Assembly (NCBI GenBank): GCA_026168605.1
Contig: JAPFDX010000001.1
Span: 300,859-364,858, forward strand
Source of the DNA: Roseburia sp.
GTDB taxonomy: Bacteria > Bacillota > Clostridia > Lachnospirales > Lachnospiraceae
Length of the DNA: 64,000 bases
Direction of reading: 5' to 3'
The position numbers and the translations under genes are program-made. The notes under the pieces are model-generated. The model saw only the letters and a list, made by a program, of their open reading frames with translations. It was not told where the DNA came from and did no database searches. Shown here piece after piece: positions 1-8,906 of the stretch; the first letter of the stretch is position 1, and each line of letters starts with the position of its first letter.

Positions 1-210
1 GTTCCGGAACTTCTCAGCCTGGCTGCTCATCCATGTGCCCACGGTATTGATGCCCTCCTGCATCGGAACAAAGACATAGCCTGCCACAGTGTGCAGCGGT
101 CCGCCGGAAATATTGAACGTAAAGCTGACCAGCATCGCAATGACGCAGACGCCGGTCAATATCATCAGTATGTACTTGGGTGGCAGAACAAATTTTGATT
201 TTCGCTTCAT
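1..210 (-). CDS. mreC: Rod shape-determining protein MreC (N-terminal part, runs off the left edge)
   Basis: The first 70 codons are visible. A basic N-terminus (MKRKSKFVLPPKYI) leads into one hydrophobic membrane segment at about residues 14-32, followed by a GPLHTVAGYVFVPMQEGIN stretch. That stretch is characteristic of MreC just outside the membrane, before its coiled coil. MreC is the bitopic scaffold of the elongasome, linking MreB filaments to peptidoglycan synthases. The gene lies 8 bases downstream of mreB on the same strand, the usual mreBC order. The periplasmic beta domains lie outside the window, so completeness cannot be judged. Confidence 0.9.
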   Translation of the reverse strand, partial: MKRKSKFVLPPKYILMILTGVCVIAMLVSFTFNISGGPLHTVAGYVFVPMQEGINTVGTWMSSQAEKFRN

Positions 211-218
211 ATTTTCCT

Positions 219-1235
219 CTATAACAATATCTTACTCTTCATGCTGTACGCCAGATGCTTGAACTTGCTGTCGGAGACGATCTTGACAAGACCGCGCACC
301 ACACATTCCTCCGGCTCCTCGCACGTATTGACCTTAATGCCCGTAATATCGGCAAACAACTGATCCAGATCGTGGATCTGTGAGCTTCCGCCCGTAATAT
401 AGATGCCGGAATGGATGATGTCCTTCGCCAGCTCCGGCGGCGTCTTCTCCAGGATCATTTTGATGGAATTGCAGATGCTGTTCAGGTTGTCCTTGATGGC
501 GTCATAAATGATATCTCCGGACATCTCAAGCTCGATCGGCAGACCGCTGACCACGTCGCGTCCCGCAGCGACCATCGTGTCCTCCCTGCCCGGGATACCG
601 GAGCCAAGGCGCTCCTTTAAGCTCTGCGCCGTCTTCTGTCCGATGACAAGGTTGTATTTGCGCTTTACATAGGTGATGATGGACTCGTCGATTTTGTTGC
701 CGCCGGACGGAAGCAGCGCGCTTAACACAAGCCCGCCGAGGGAAATGACAGAGATCTCCGTCGTGTCCGCGCCGATATCCACAACCATGATGCCGGTCGG
801 CTGGTTGACGTCAAGCCCGAGACCCACGGCGTCCGCGATCGGCTTCGCACACAAGAGCACCGTCTTCGGCTTTAATTTACTCTTATAGAACATATCGTAA
901 AACGCTTTCTTCTCGAGTTCCGTGATGTCCGTCGGCACTGCCACGATAAACTCCGCGCCGCGCAGCTTGCCCTTGGCGTGCTTCTCGAGATAGATCTGAA
1001 GCATGGACTGCAGATTGTTGAAATCCGCGATCACGCCGCCCGCAACCGGAAATGTCACCTGGATCGTCTCAGGCGCTTTCTCGTACATCGCATAGGCGTT
1101 GTCTCCGTAAGCGTAGATCTGGTCTTTATTTACCAGTGCGATCGTATTCTTCTCATTTAAAATCTTATTGGACACCTTGCAGTAAATCTTCATATTGCAG
1201 GTGCCAAGGTCAATCCCATACACGTTATTCGTCAT
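219..1235 (-). CDS. mreB: Rod shape-determining protein MreB (actin-like ATPase)
   Basis: 338 residues with the actin/Hsp70 fold signatures: a phosphate-1 loop near the N-terminus (YGIDLGTCNMKIY), phosphate-2 at about residues 155-165 (VVDIGADTTEISVISLGG) and the adenosine motif near 280 (SGIYITGGSSQI). It polymerises under the membrane and guides lateral wall synthesis. The ATG at 1233-1235 is chosen because a GAGGGAGAG ribosome binding site precedes it and the family starts just before the GIDLGT loop; the reading frame stays open 36 codons further upstream, but that part overlaps radC and looks unlike the family. The phosphate-1 loop has GTCNMKI rather than the more usual GTANTLV, so this could be an Mbl/MreBH-type paralogue. 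Adjacent mreC supports mreB. Confidence 0.9.
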   Translation of the reverse strand: MTNNVYGIDLGTCNMKIYCKVSNKILNEKNTIALVNKDQIYAYGDNAYAMYEKAPETIQVTFPVAGGVIADFNNLQSMLQIYLEKHAKGKLRGAEFIVAVPTDITELEKKAFYDMFYKSKLKPKTVLLCAKPIADAVGLGLDVNQPTGIMVVDIGADTTEISVISLGGLVLSALLPSGGNKIDESIITYVKRKYNLVIGQKTAQSLKERLGSGIPGREDTMVAAGRDVVSGLPIELEMSGDIIYDAIKDNLNSICNSIKMILEKTPPELAKDIIHSGIYITGGSSQIHDLDQLFADITGIKVNTCEEPEECVVRGLVKIVSDSKFKHLAYSMKSKILL

Positions 1236-1246
1236 CGTTCTCTCCC

Positions 1247-1945
1247 TCAATCTATGATTCTTTTGTGTTCCCGGTAGCTGTAATACGACAGGTCTCCAAG
1301 AATGATATGGTCGATCAGCGGTATCCCAAGCAGAGCTCCACATTCCAGGACCCTTTTTGTGACAGCGTCATCCTGCGCGCTCGGCTCCGTGCTCCCGCCC
1401 GGATGGTTGTGCAGCAGGATCACCTGCACAGCGCGGTGTCTTAACGCTGCGAGAAAGATCTCGCGCGGCGAAACCTGAGTCTCGGTCTCGCTCCCGACAG
1501 ACAGTGTCATGTCCGAGAGCAGACGGCAGCGCGTGTCAAAAAACAGTGCGATCAGCCGCTCCTGCTTCTCATGCCGCAGCCGCTCCATATAATATCCGGC
1601 GATCGTCTTCGGATGATTCATGGAGATCCTGTCCTGATAGCGCGTCCTTGCAATCCGCGCAGACAGCTCCGCCACACATTTCAACTGGATCGCCTTGACC
1701 GTACCGATCCCCGGGATCTGTTTCATCTCATCCAGAGAAAGCCCGTACAGATTCAAAAGGCTTCCGCCGCCCTGCGCCAGAAATTCCTGCGCCACCTCGA
1801 TGGACTTCCTTCCCTGTGTGCCGGAGCGGATGATGACCGCCAGAAGTTCCGCATCGCTCAACACTCCGACGCCGGACGCAAGAAACTTCTCATAGGGTTT
1901 CTCGGAATCCGGCAACTGTTTCATACTTGTAAAATTCGGTTCCAT
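1247..1945 (-). CDS. radC: RadC family JAB-domain protein
   Basis: 232 residues, the normal length. The N-terminal helix-hairpin-helix part (LSDAELLAVIIRSGTQGR, then IPGIGTVKAIQLKC) is followed by a JAMM/MPN+ metal site: HNHPGG near residue 180, with a downstream S and D. RadC was named as a DNA-repair protein, but its biochemical role is unsettled. The ATG has a GGAGG site 5 bases upstream. A sigma-A-like promoter lies just upstream (1970-1998), so radC-mreB-mreC can be transcribed independently of ynbB. Placement next to mreB is conserved in many bacteria. Confidence 0.92.
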   Translation of the reverse strand: MEPNFTSMKQLPDSEKPYEKFLASGVGVLSDAELLAVIIRSGTQGRKSIEVAQEFLAQGGGSLLNLYGLSLDEMKQIPGIGTVKAIQLKCVAELSARIARTRYQDRISMNHPKTIAGYYMERLRHEKQERLIALFFDTRCRLLSDMTLSVGSETETQVSPREIFLAALRHRAVQVILLHNHPGGSTEPSAQDDAVTKRVLECGALLGIPLIDHIILGDLSYYSYREHKRIID

Positions 1946-1969
1946 ATACCTCCATCTGCTCTCCCCGGA

Positions 1970-1998
1970 AGTATATCGGCAGTTTTAATTGTTGACAA
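1970..1998 (-). promoter_or_regulatory. Sigma-A-type promoter for radC-mreB-mreC
   Basis: On the minus strand, TTGTCA (1993-1998) and TATACT (1970-1975) are separated by exactly 17 bases. The start codon of radC is 24 bases beyond the -10. This lets the cell-shape genes be expressed apart from the long upstream mut operon. Consensus match only. Confidence 0.6.
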
Positions 1999-2014
1999 AA
2001 ACCTACCTTGTATT

Positions 2015-3313
2015 CTAGCATAACCGCTCTGTATTCACAAGATTGCGTTCCTTAAGTTTTTGTAAAGATTTTAGGATGCCAAGTTTCGCGTGATACCAGG
2101 TCAGTCCTCCCTGGAAATAAACGGCATACGGAGGCTTTAAGGGACCGTCCGCCGAGAGCTCAATGGAGGAGCCCTGCACAAAAGCCCCCGCCGCCATGAT
2201 CACATCGCTGTCATAGCCCGGCATCGCCCACGGCTCCGGCGTCACATAGCTGTCCACCGGGGCTGCCGCCTGGATCCCCTCACAGAACGCGATCAGCGCG
2301 TCCGGATTGTGGAAGGCAACCGCCTGGATAATGTCGTGGCGGCTCTCTTTTCCGTCGGGGATCACGTCAAAGCCGAGTCTCTCATAGATGTTTGCCGCAA
2401 AGATCGCGCCCTTTAATGCGCCCGCGACCACGGTCGGTGCGAGGAACAGTCCCTCGTAGAAGGACTGCATGATGCCGAGGGAGGCGCCGACCTCCTTGCC
2501 GAGCCCCGGCGAGGTCAGACGGTATGCGGCATTCTCGACACATTCCTTTTTCCCCACGATATAGCCGCCGACCGGGGCGAGCCCGCCGCCCGGATTCTTG
2601 ATCAGAGATCCGACGATCATGTCCGCGCCGACCTCAAGCGGCTCCCGTTCCTCGACAAATTCCCCGTAGCAGTTATCCACCATGCAGATCACATCGGGCT
2701 TGATCTTTTTGACAAAAGCGACCAGCTCGCCGATGCGTTCCACGGAAAGTGTCTTTCTGGTGGCATAGCCCTTCGAGCGCTGGATGGTCACAAGCTTTGT
2801 GCGTTCGTTGATGGCATTTTTGATAGTTTCATAGTCAAAGGAACCGTCAGACAGCAGATCGACCTGACGGTAGGTCACGCCGTATTCCGCGAGAGACCCT
2901 TTCGAGGGGCGGATGCCGATCACCTCCTCCAGCGTGTCGTATGGCTTTCCGACCGGAGACAACAGTTCGTCGCCGGGACGGAGGTTTGACATCAGCGCAA
3001 GTGCGAGCGCGTGCGTGCCGCAGGTGATCTGCGGGCGCACCAGCGCGTCCTCCCCGCGGAAACAGGAGGCGTACACCTTTTCCAGTGTCTCGCGTCCAAG
3101 ATCGTTGTAGCCATAGCCCGAACTGGACTGAAAGCACTCCGCGCTCACACGGTTTTTCTGCATCGCATGGATCACCTTTAACTGGTTGTACTCTGCCACG
3201 CGGTCGATCTGTGCGAACCGTTCTAAAAGCTCCTCCTCGATGCGCATCCCGTAAGTGTAGATCTCCTTCGAGATGCCGAGTGTCTCATATTGTTTCGTCA
3301 GCAATTCATTCAT
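2015..3313 (-). CDS. ynbB: PLP-dependent methionine gamma-lyase-like protein (YnbB/'aluminum resistance' family)
   Basis: 432 residues of the fold-type I PLP enzyme family found in Firmicutes as YnbB. Family-typical stretches are the N-terminal SGYGYNDLGRE, ITCGTHALALALMSNLRPGDE (cofactor phosphate site) and VGSLIKNPGGGLAPVGGY, where the Lys should be the PLP-linked residue. The in vivo substrate is not established; homologues are annotated as methionine gamma-lyase or cystathionine beta-lyase-like. The gene start overlaps the end of miaA by 8 bases, so the two are translationally linked. This neighbourhood (miaA then ynbB) is common in Clostridia and Bacilli. Confidence 0.88.
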   Translation of the reverse strand: MNELLTKQYETLGISKEIYTYGMRIEEELLERFAQIDRVAEYNQLKVIHAMQKNRVSAECFQSSSGYGYNDLGRETLEKVYASCFRGEDALVRPQITCGTHALALALMSNLRPGDELLSPVGKPYDTLEEVIGIRPSKGSLAEYGVTYRQVDLLSDGSFDYETIKNAINERTKLVTIQRSKGYATRKTLSVERIGELVAFVKKIKPDVICMVDNCYGEFVEEREPLEVGADMIVGSLIKNPGGGLAPVGGYIVGKKECVENAAYRLTSPGLGKEVGASLGIMQSFYEGLFLAPTVVAGALKGAIFAANIYERLGFDVIPDGKESRHDIIQAVAFHNPDALIAFCEGIQAAAPVDSYVTPEPWAMPGYDSDVIMAAGAFVQGSSIELSADGPLKPPYAVYFQGGLTWYHAKLGILKSLQKLKERNLVNTERLC

Positions 3314-4262
3314 GTGTCACAATCCCTTTCTCTGAAAGTACGCCACGTATTTTTTCCAGAATCTTCGCCTCGTCGTACCCGCATAATTCTTTTTCCAGCC
3401 AGATCACATCCCGCTCCCGCCGGAACCATGTGAGCTGCCGTTTCGCGAAATGTCTCGTCTCCCGCTTGATCGTATAGACCGCCTCATCGAGCGTGCACGC
3501 CCCATCCAGATAAGCCAGGATCTCCTTATAGCCGAGCCCCTGCATCGCGACCATGCCGCTGTGGCACCCCATCTCCTTTAGCGCTTTCACTTCCTCCACG
3601 AGTCCCTGCGCGATCATATCGTCCACGCGCCTGTCAATATTGGCATAGAGCTTCGCCCGGTCGTCTGTCAGGACAAAATATGCAAAATTGTACGGCGAGG
3701 TTTTCTGCCGCTCCGCCTCATTGTGTTCGGAAATCCTTCTGCCGGACAAGTGATAAAATTCCAGCGCGCGGATCACGCGTTTTAAATTATTCGGATGGAT
3801 TTCCTCCGCCGACTTCGGGTCAGCTTCCCTCAGCATATCGTGCAGCGCTTCTGCACCCTTCGTTCGGGCAATTTCCGCGAGACTCTCCCGGTATGCCTCG
3901 TCGCACTCCTGCTCCGTAAAATCAATGTCATAGAGAAGCGCCTGGATATAAAAGCCCGTGCCTCCCACGATAATGGGGATTTTTCCGGCTGCGTAGATCT
4001 CTTCCAGATATTGCTTTGCCAGTGTGGCAAAGCGCACGACGTGAAATTCCTCGGACGGCTCGAACTCGTCGACCAGATAATGCCTGATCCCCTGCATTTC
4101 CTGGGGGCGGATCTTTGCCGAACCGATGTCCATGTGCTTGTAGACCTGCATGGAATCGGCGGAAATGACCGCGCCCCCGATCTTTTTTGCCAGCGCGATG
4201 GAAAGCGCTGTTTTTCCGACTGCAGTCGGTCCGGTCAGGATGACCATTGGTTTTTTGTTCAT
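3306..4262 (-). CDS. miaA: tRNA dimethylallyltransferase MiaA
   Basis: 318 residues. It transfers a dimethylallyl group to N6 of A37 in tRNAs reading UNN codons. Visible motifs are the P-loop GPTAVGKTALS at about residues 8-18, SADSMQVY, the VGGTGFYIQALL segment that binds the isoprenoid donor, and the C-terminal RETRHFAKRQLTWFRR. The ATG at 4260-4262 is chosen because AAAAGGAT lies at good spacing and the P-loop then falls at the usual position; a start 10 codons upstream would overlap mutL. It sits 1 base after the mutL stop codon. Confidence 0.96.
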   Translation of the reverse strand: MNKKPMVILTGPTAVGKTALSIALAKKIGGAVISADSMQVYKHMDIGSAKIRPQEMQGIRHYLVDEFEPSEEFHVVRFATLAKQYLEEIYAAGKIPIIVGGTGFYIQALLYDIDFTEQECDEAYRESLAEIARTKGAEALHDMLREADPKSAEEIHPNNLKRVIRALEFYHLSGRRISEHNEAERQKTSPYNFAYFVLTDDRAKLYANIDRRVDDMIAQGLVEEVKALKEMGCHSGMVAMQGLGYKEILAYLDGACTLDEAVYTIKRETRHFAKRQLTWFRRERDVIWLEKELCGYDEAKILEKIRGVLSEKGIVTHE

Positions 4263-4263
4263 G

Positions 4264-6225
4264 TTATACGATCCTTTTAAACTTTTTCTCAATCTCGTAT
4301 CGGCTCATCGAGATGATCGTCGGTCTGCCGTGCGGGCAGTGGTATGGATTCTCGAGCGTTAAAAGCTCGTCGATCAGCCGCTCCGCCTCCGTGCGGCTTA
4401 AGCGGCTGCCGCCCTTTACCGCCGCCTTGCAGGAAAGCGATGCGACTTTCTCCAAAATCTGTTCCGGCGCTTCCCTTCCGCTGATACCGCTAAAATCATC
4501 CAGCATTTCAAGGAGCATACGCTCCGGGTCAATGCCGTCAAATTCTGCCGGAATGGCGTTGACGGCATACTCTTTGCCGCCGAACGGCTCGATCTCATAG
4601 CCAAACTGCCGGATCACATCCCCATACCGCGCGAGCATTTCCTGCTCCTCTGCGCTCAGGGTGAGTATGACGGGCGGGCTTAGAGCCTGCGAGGAAAACT
4701 CCTGCGTGCGCACACGCGCCATCGTGCGCTCATAGAGCACCTTCTCGTGCGCGGCGTGCTGGTCGATCACAAAAAGCTTGTCCTCATATTCGATCAGCCA
4801 GTAAGTGTCAAACAACTGTCCGATGATCCGGTGGGACTTTGCGGCGTCTGCCGTCAAGAATTCTTTGTCCTGCTCCAAAAGAGTCTGCTGTATGTAAACC
4901 GCAGGGGTTTCTGTTGCCATGTAAGCGCTCTGCTCCTGCACCACTTCCCCATGCAAAATTTCGGGAGAAGATGGGCTTTTCACATCAGGCACTGTTTCAG
5001 ATACAGGGACAGTCTTCTTTCCTGTCTGCCCGCCGAGCAGCTTTTCAAACACGCCAAGGTTTTCTGCCTCCGCATGGCGGTCTCTCTCCGGGTATTTGAT
5101 CTCATAGGGACTGTCCGCGCGGACGGCTTCACGGATCTGCTGTATCCGCCGCTTCTCAAACGGCTCCGGTGTATGTGCAGGAATGGGCGCGCGCGTCTGT
5201 TCCTTTTTCGCCTCCACCGGGACGTCCGGGATCAATTCCTTGTGCGTCAGCGCATCCCGGATGATCTGGTAAAGCCTGCGGTAGATCTCCTCGTTGCTGG
5301 AAAAGCGCAGTTCCATCTTCGTCGGGTGAACGTTGACGTCGAGAAGTTCACTGTCAAACGTAAAATATAGGACGCAGAACGGATACTGGTGCTGCATCAG
5401 AAATCCTTTGTACGCCTCCTCGACCGCCTTTGACAGCAGTGAGCTTTTGATATAGCGCCCGTTGATAAAATAGCTCTCGTAATTGCGGTTGCCGCGGGAA
5501 ACCACCGGCTTTCCGATAAAGCCGTGCACGGAAAACAGCTCGTTTTCGGCGTGTACCGGCAGCAGCGCCGCCGTGATGTCCCTCCCGTAAACATGATAGA
5601 TCAGATCTTTTTCATTGGAATTTCCGGAGGTGTGCAGCTTCGCCTGCCCGTTGCTGATAAACTTAAAGGAGACGTCCGGATGCGACAGCGCAAGGCGCTC
5701 CATCAGATCTCCGATATAATTTCCCTCCGTCTGCGCGGTCTTTAAAAATTTGCGCCGCGCGGGTGTATTGTAAAAGAGGTTGCGCACAATAAAGGTCGTA
5801 CCGTCGGGTGCGCCGACCTCCTCGTTTTCTTTTTCCTTCGAGCCCTCAATGACATAGCGCGTGCCGGTGAGCTCACCGTTTGTCTTTGTGATAAGCTCCA
5901 CCTGTGAGACTGCCGCGATGCTCGATAACGCCTCCCCGCGGAAGCCCAGCGAACGCACGCACAGCAAGTCCTCAATGCTCTTGATCTTGCTGGTGGAATG
6001 GCGCAAAAAGGCGAGCGGAACCTGCGCCCGCTCAATGCCGCAGCCGTTGTCGGTGATGCGGATAAACGAGATGCCGCCCTCCTTGATCTCCACGGTGACT
6101 GCGGACGCTTTCGCGTCGATCGCGTTCTCCACCAGCTCCTTGACCACGGAGGAAGGGCGTTCCACCACCTCTCCCGCCGCAATCTTATCGATCGTCTCCT
6201 GACTTAATAATGTAATCTGAGGCAT
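4264..6225 (-). CDS. mutL: DNA mismatch repair endonuclease/ATPase MutL
   Basis: 653 residues. The N-terminal GHKL ATPase is complete: ENAIDA (motif I), DNGCGI (motif II), GFRGEALSSI (motif III). The C-terminal dimerisation domain begins near residue 465 (HRIIGQLFDTYWLIE) and contains DQHAAHEKVLYER, the metal-binding DQHAxxERxxYE motif of MutL proteins with latent nicking activity. The end has SCKAAVKGG and CPHGRPTII, completing the nuclease site. So this MutL should act as an endonuclease without MutH. An AGGAGG site precedes the ATG. It follows mutS by 17 bases. Confidence 0.97.
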   Translation of the reverse strand: MPQITLLSQETIDKIAAGEVVERPSSVVKELVENAIDAKASAVTVEIKEGGISFIRITDNGCGIERAQVPLAFLRHSTSKIKSIEDLLCVRSLGFRGEALSSIAAVSQVELITKTNGELTGTRYVIEGSKEKENEEVGAPDGTTFIVRNLFYNTPARRKFLKTAQTEGNYIGDLMERLALSHPDVSFKFISNGQAKLHTSGNSNEKDLIYHVYGRDITAALLPVHAENELFSVHGFIGKPVVSRGNRNYESYFINGRYIKSSLLSKAVEEAYKGFLMQHQYPFCVLYFTFDSELLDVNVHPTKMELRFSSNEEIYRRLYQIIRDALTHKELIPDVPVEAKKEQTRAPIPAHTPEPFEKRRIQQIREAVRADSPYEIKYPERDRHAEAENLGVFEKLLGGQTGKKTVPVSETVPDVKSPSSPEILHGEVVQEQSAYMATETPAVYIQQTLLEQDKEFLTADAAKSHRIIGQLFDTYWLIEYEDKLFVIDQHAAHEKVLYERTMARVRTQEFSSQALSPPVILTLSAEEQEMLARYGDVIRQFGYEIEPFGGKEYAVNAIPAEFDGIDPERMLLEMLDDFSGISGREAPEQILEKVASLSCKAAVKGGSRLSRTEAERLIDELLTLENPYHCPHGRPTIISMSRYEIEKKFKRIV

Positions 6226-6242
6226 AGATCCTCCTTCTTGTC

Positions 6243-8894
6243 CTACCAGCGGTTTTTGACCTTATTCTGTAACTCGTACAGTTTGTTGAGCGCCTCGACC
6301 GGCGTGAGATTGCCCACGTCGACGTTGCGCAGCTCCTCGATGATATCGTCGTCCCGCACCGTATCAAACAGTGACATCTGTGTCAGATCGACCTCGTCCA
6401 GATGCTCCTTTTTCTTTTTCCCGGAGGATGCGCCCGTGCCTACCTCGATGCCGCGCGCCACGGAAGCGATGTCATTTGCGATCAGCTCCTCGACGATCTC
6501 CTTTGCGCGCTCGATCACAGAATCCGGAACCCCCGCCAGCTTTGCGACCTGAATCCCGTAGCTTTTATCCGCGCCGCCCTTTACGATCTTGCGCAGAAAT
6601 ACAATGTCGTCGCCCTTTTCCTTGACGGCGATACAGTAGTTATTGACGTTGCCAAGCTTTCCCTCAAGCTCTGTCAGCTCGTGGTAATGCGTCGCAAACA
6701 GCGTCTTTGCGCCGAGCAGCTTCGGGTTGCTGATATGCTCCACGACCGCCCAGGCGATGCTAAGGCCGTCAAAGGTGCTCGTGCCCCTTCCGATCTCATC
6801 GAGGATCAGCAGGGAGTCCGCGGTCGCATTGCGCAGGATATTGGCGACCTCATTCATCTCGACCATAAAGGTACTCTGTCCGCTTGCGAGGTCGTCCGAT
6901 GCGCCGACGCGCGTAAAAATACGGTCCACGATCCCGATTTTCGCGGAGGATGCCGGGACATAGCTTCCGATCTGCGCCATCAGCACGATCAGCGCCGTCT
7001 GGCGCATATAGGTGGATTTTCCCGCCATGTTCGGCCCGGTGATAATGGAAATACGGTGATTGCCGTTGTCCAGATAGGTGTCATTGTCGATGAACATATC
7101 GTTCGTGATCATTTTCTCCACCACCGGATGACGTCCGTTTTTGATGTCGATCACACCGTTCTCATTCATTTTCGGGCGGCAGTAATTGTTCTGGTCCGCT
7201 ACAAGGGCAAGGGAGGCAAAGACGTCGAGTCCCGCCAGCGCCTTTGCCGTCCGCTGGATGCGCACGACCTGCTCCGCAATCTTCCCACGCACCTCACAGA
7301 ATAAGTCATATTCGAGCGTGACGAGCTTGTCCTCCGCCCCGAGGATCATGTCCTCAAGTTCTTTTAATTCCGGCGTAATATAGCGCTCGGCGTTCGCGAG
7401 CGTCTGCTTGCGCAGAAAATAGTCGGGCACGAGATCCCGGTACGAATTGGTGACCTCCAGATAGTAGCCGAACACCTTGTTGTATTTGACCCGTAGATTT
7501 TTGATCCCTGTCTTTTCGCGCTCCTTTTCCTCGAGCTCTGCAAGCCAGCGTTTTCCCTCGGTCTTGGCGTTGCGGTATCTGTCAACCTCCTCGTTGTAGC
7601 CCTCCCGGATGATGCCGCCCTCGCGCACGGAGATCGGAGGTTCCTCCACGATGGCGGAGGCGATCAGTGCGTGCAGCTCCTCGAGCGTATCCATATCCGC
7701 CTGCAGCTCTTTTAAAAGCGCTCCCTCAAATTCGTCCAAAAGCGCATAGATCGGCGGCAGCATCCCGATGGAATTGCGGAATGCGATCAGGTCACGCGGA
7801 TTTGCCGTCATGTATGTAACCCTCGTGATCAGACGCTCTAAGTCATAGACAGGATTTAAGTATTCCCGCAGCTCCTCACGCGTGATCACATGATCGTTCA
7901 GCTCACAGATGGCGTCCTGACGCCGCTCGATCTCCACCTTGTCAATCAACGGCTGCTCCACATAGGACCGGAGCAGTCTCGCCCCCATCGCAGTCTTTGT
8001 CTTATCGAGCACCCACAGAAGGGAGCCGCGCTTCTGCTTTTCCCGCAGCGTCTCGACAAGCTCAAGGTTGCGTCTGGTGGAGCTGTCGATGATCATATAT
8101 TTTCCGGTGGAATACGGACGGATCGCAGAGATATGATCCAGATCATTTTTCTGCGTCTCGTAGAGATACTTTAACAGCGCTCCCGCCGCGATCGTACCGC
8201 AGTTATAGTCCGCAAGTCCAAGCGCTTCCAGACTCTTTACCTTAAAATGTCCCATTAAGGTGTTTTCTGCCAGCTCGTCTCCAAAATACCACGTCTCCAG
8301 CGCATAAATTGTAATCTTGAGTCGATGATGCATATCTTCGATATCCACACCGCTCATATAAAAGCTCTCGTTGCATATAATTTCAGATGGCGCAAATTTA
8401 TTGATCTCGTCGATCAGCTTGCGCTCGGAGTCCACCTCCGTCACATAGAAATCCCCGGTCGAGACGTCGGCGATGGAAACGCCGTACTTGTCCGCCAGGT
8501 AGACAATGCACATGATATAATTGTTTTTGGATTCGTCCAACGCCTGCATATCAAGGTTTGTGCCCGGTGTGACAATGCGGATGACCTCGCGTTTGACAAG
8601 CCCCTTTGCGGTCTTTGGATCCTCCACCTGCTCGCAGATGGCAACCTTGTGCCCGTTTGCCACAAGCTTATTCAGATAGCTCTCCACCGCATGGAACGGG
8701 ACGCCGCACATCGGGGCGCGTTCCTCCATGCCGCACTGCTTTCCGGTCAGTGTCAGCTCCAGCTCCTTCGATGCGGTAACCGCATCATCAAAAAACATCT
8801 CATAAAAATCCCCGAGCCGGTAAAAGAGAATGCAGTCCTTATATTCTTTTTTTGTCTGCAGATATTGCTGCATCATTGGTGTATATTCTGCCAC
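6243..8894 (-). CDS. mutS: DNA mismatch recognition protein MutS
   Basis: 883 residues. The mismatch-reading GDFYEMFFDDA (Phe-X-Glu) lies near residue 30, connector, core and clamp domains follow, and the C-terminal ABC-type ATPase shows the Walker A GPNMAGKSTYMRQ, Walker B LLILDEIGRGTSTFDG and the signature region ASDDLASGQSTF. The start is a GTG (8892-8894) preceded by AGAGGAAAAATAC; the protein then begins with AEYTPMMQQY, as in relatives. It is 12 bases downstream of a flavoprotein gene and is probably cotranscribed with it and with mutL. Confidence 0.97.
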   Translation of the reverse strand: MAEYTPMMQQYLQTKKEYKDCILFYRLGDFYEMFFDDAVTASKELELTLTGKQCGMEERAPMCGVPFHAVESYLNKLVANGHKVAICEQVEDPKTAKGLVKREVIRIVTPGTNLDMQALDESKNNYIMCIVYLADKYGVSIADVSTGDFYVTEVDSERKLIDEINKFAPSEIICNESFYMSGVDIEDMHHRLKITIYALETWYFGDELAENTLMGHFKVKSLEALGLADYNCGTIAAGALLKYLYETQKNDLDHISAIRPYSTGKYMIIDSSTRRNLELVETLREKQKRGSLLWVLDKTKTAMGARLLRSYVEQPLIDKVEIERRQDAICELNDHVITREELREYLNPVYDLERLITRVTYMTANPRDLIAFRNSIGMLPPIYALLDEFEGALLKELQADMDTLEELHALIASAIVEEPPISVREGGIIREGYNEEVDRYRNAKTEGKRWLAELEEKEREKTGIKNLRVKYNKVFGYYLEVTNSYRDLVPDYFLRKQTLANAERYITPELKELEDMILGAEDKLVTLEYDLFCEVRGKIAEQVVRIQRTAKALAGLDVFASLALVADQNNYCRPKMNENGVIDIKNGRHPVVEKMITNDMFIDNDTYLDNGNHRISIITGPNMAGKSTYMRQTALIVLMAQIGSYVPASSAKIGIVDRIFTRVGASDDLASGQSTFMVEMNEVANILRNATADSLLILDEIGRGTSTFDGLSIAWAVVEHISNPKLLGAKTLFATHYHELTELEGKLGNVNNYCIAVKEKGDDIVFLRKIVKGGADKSYGIQVAKLAGVPDSVIERAKEIVEELIANDIASVARGIEVGTGASSGKKKKEHLDEVDLTQMSLFDTVRDDDIIEELRNVDVGNLTPVEALNKLYELQNKVKNRW

Positions 8895-8906
8895 GTATTT
8901 TTCCTC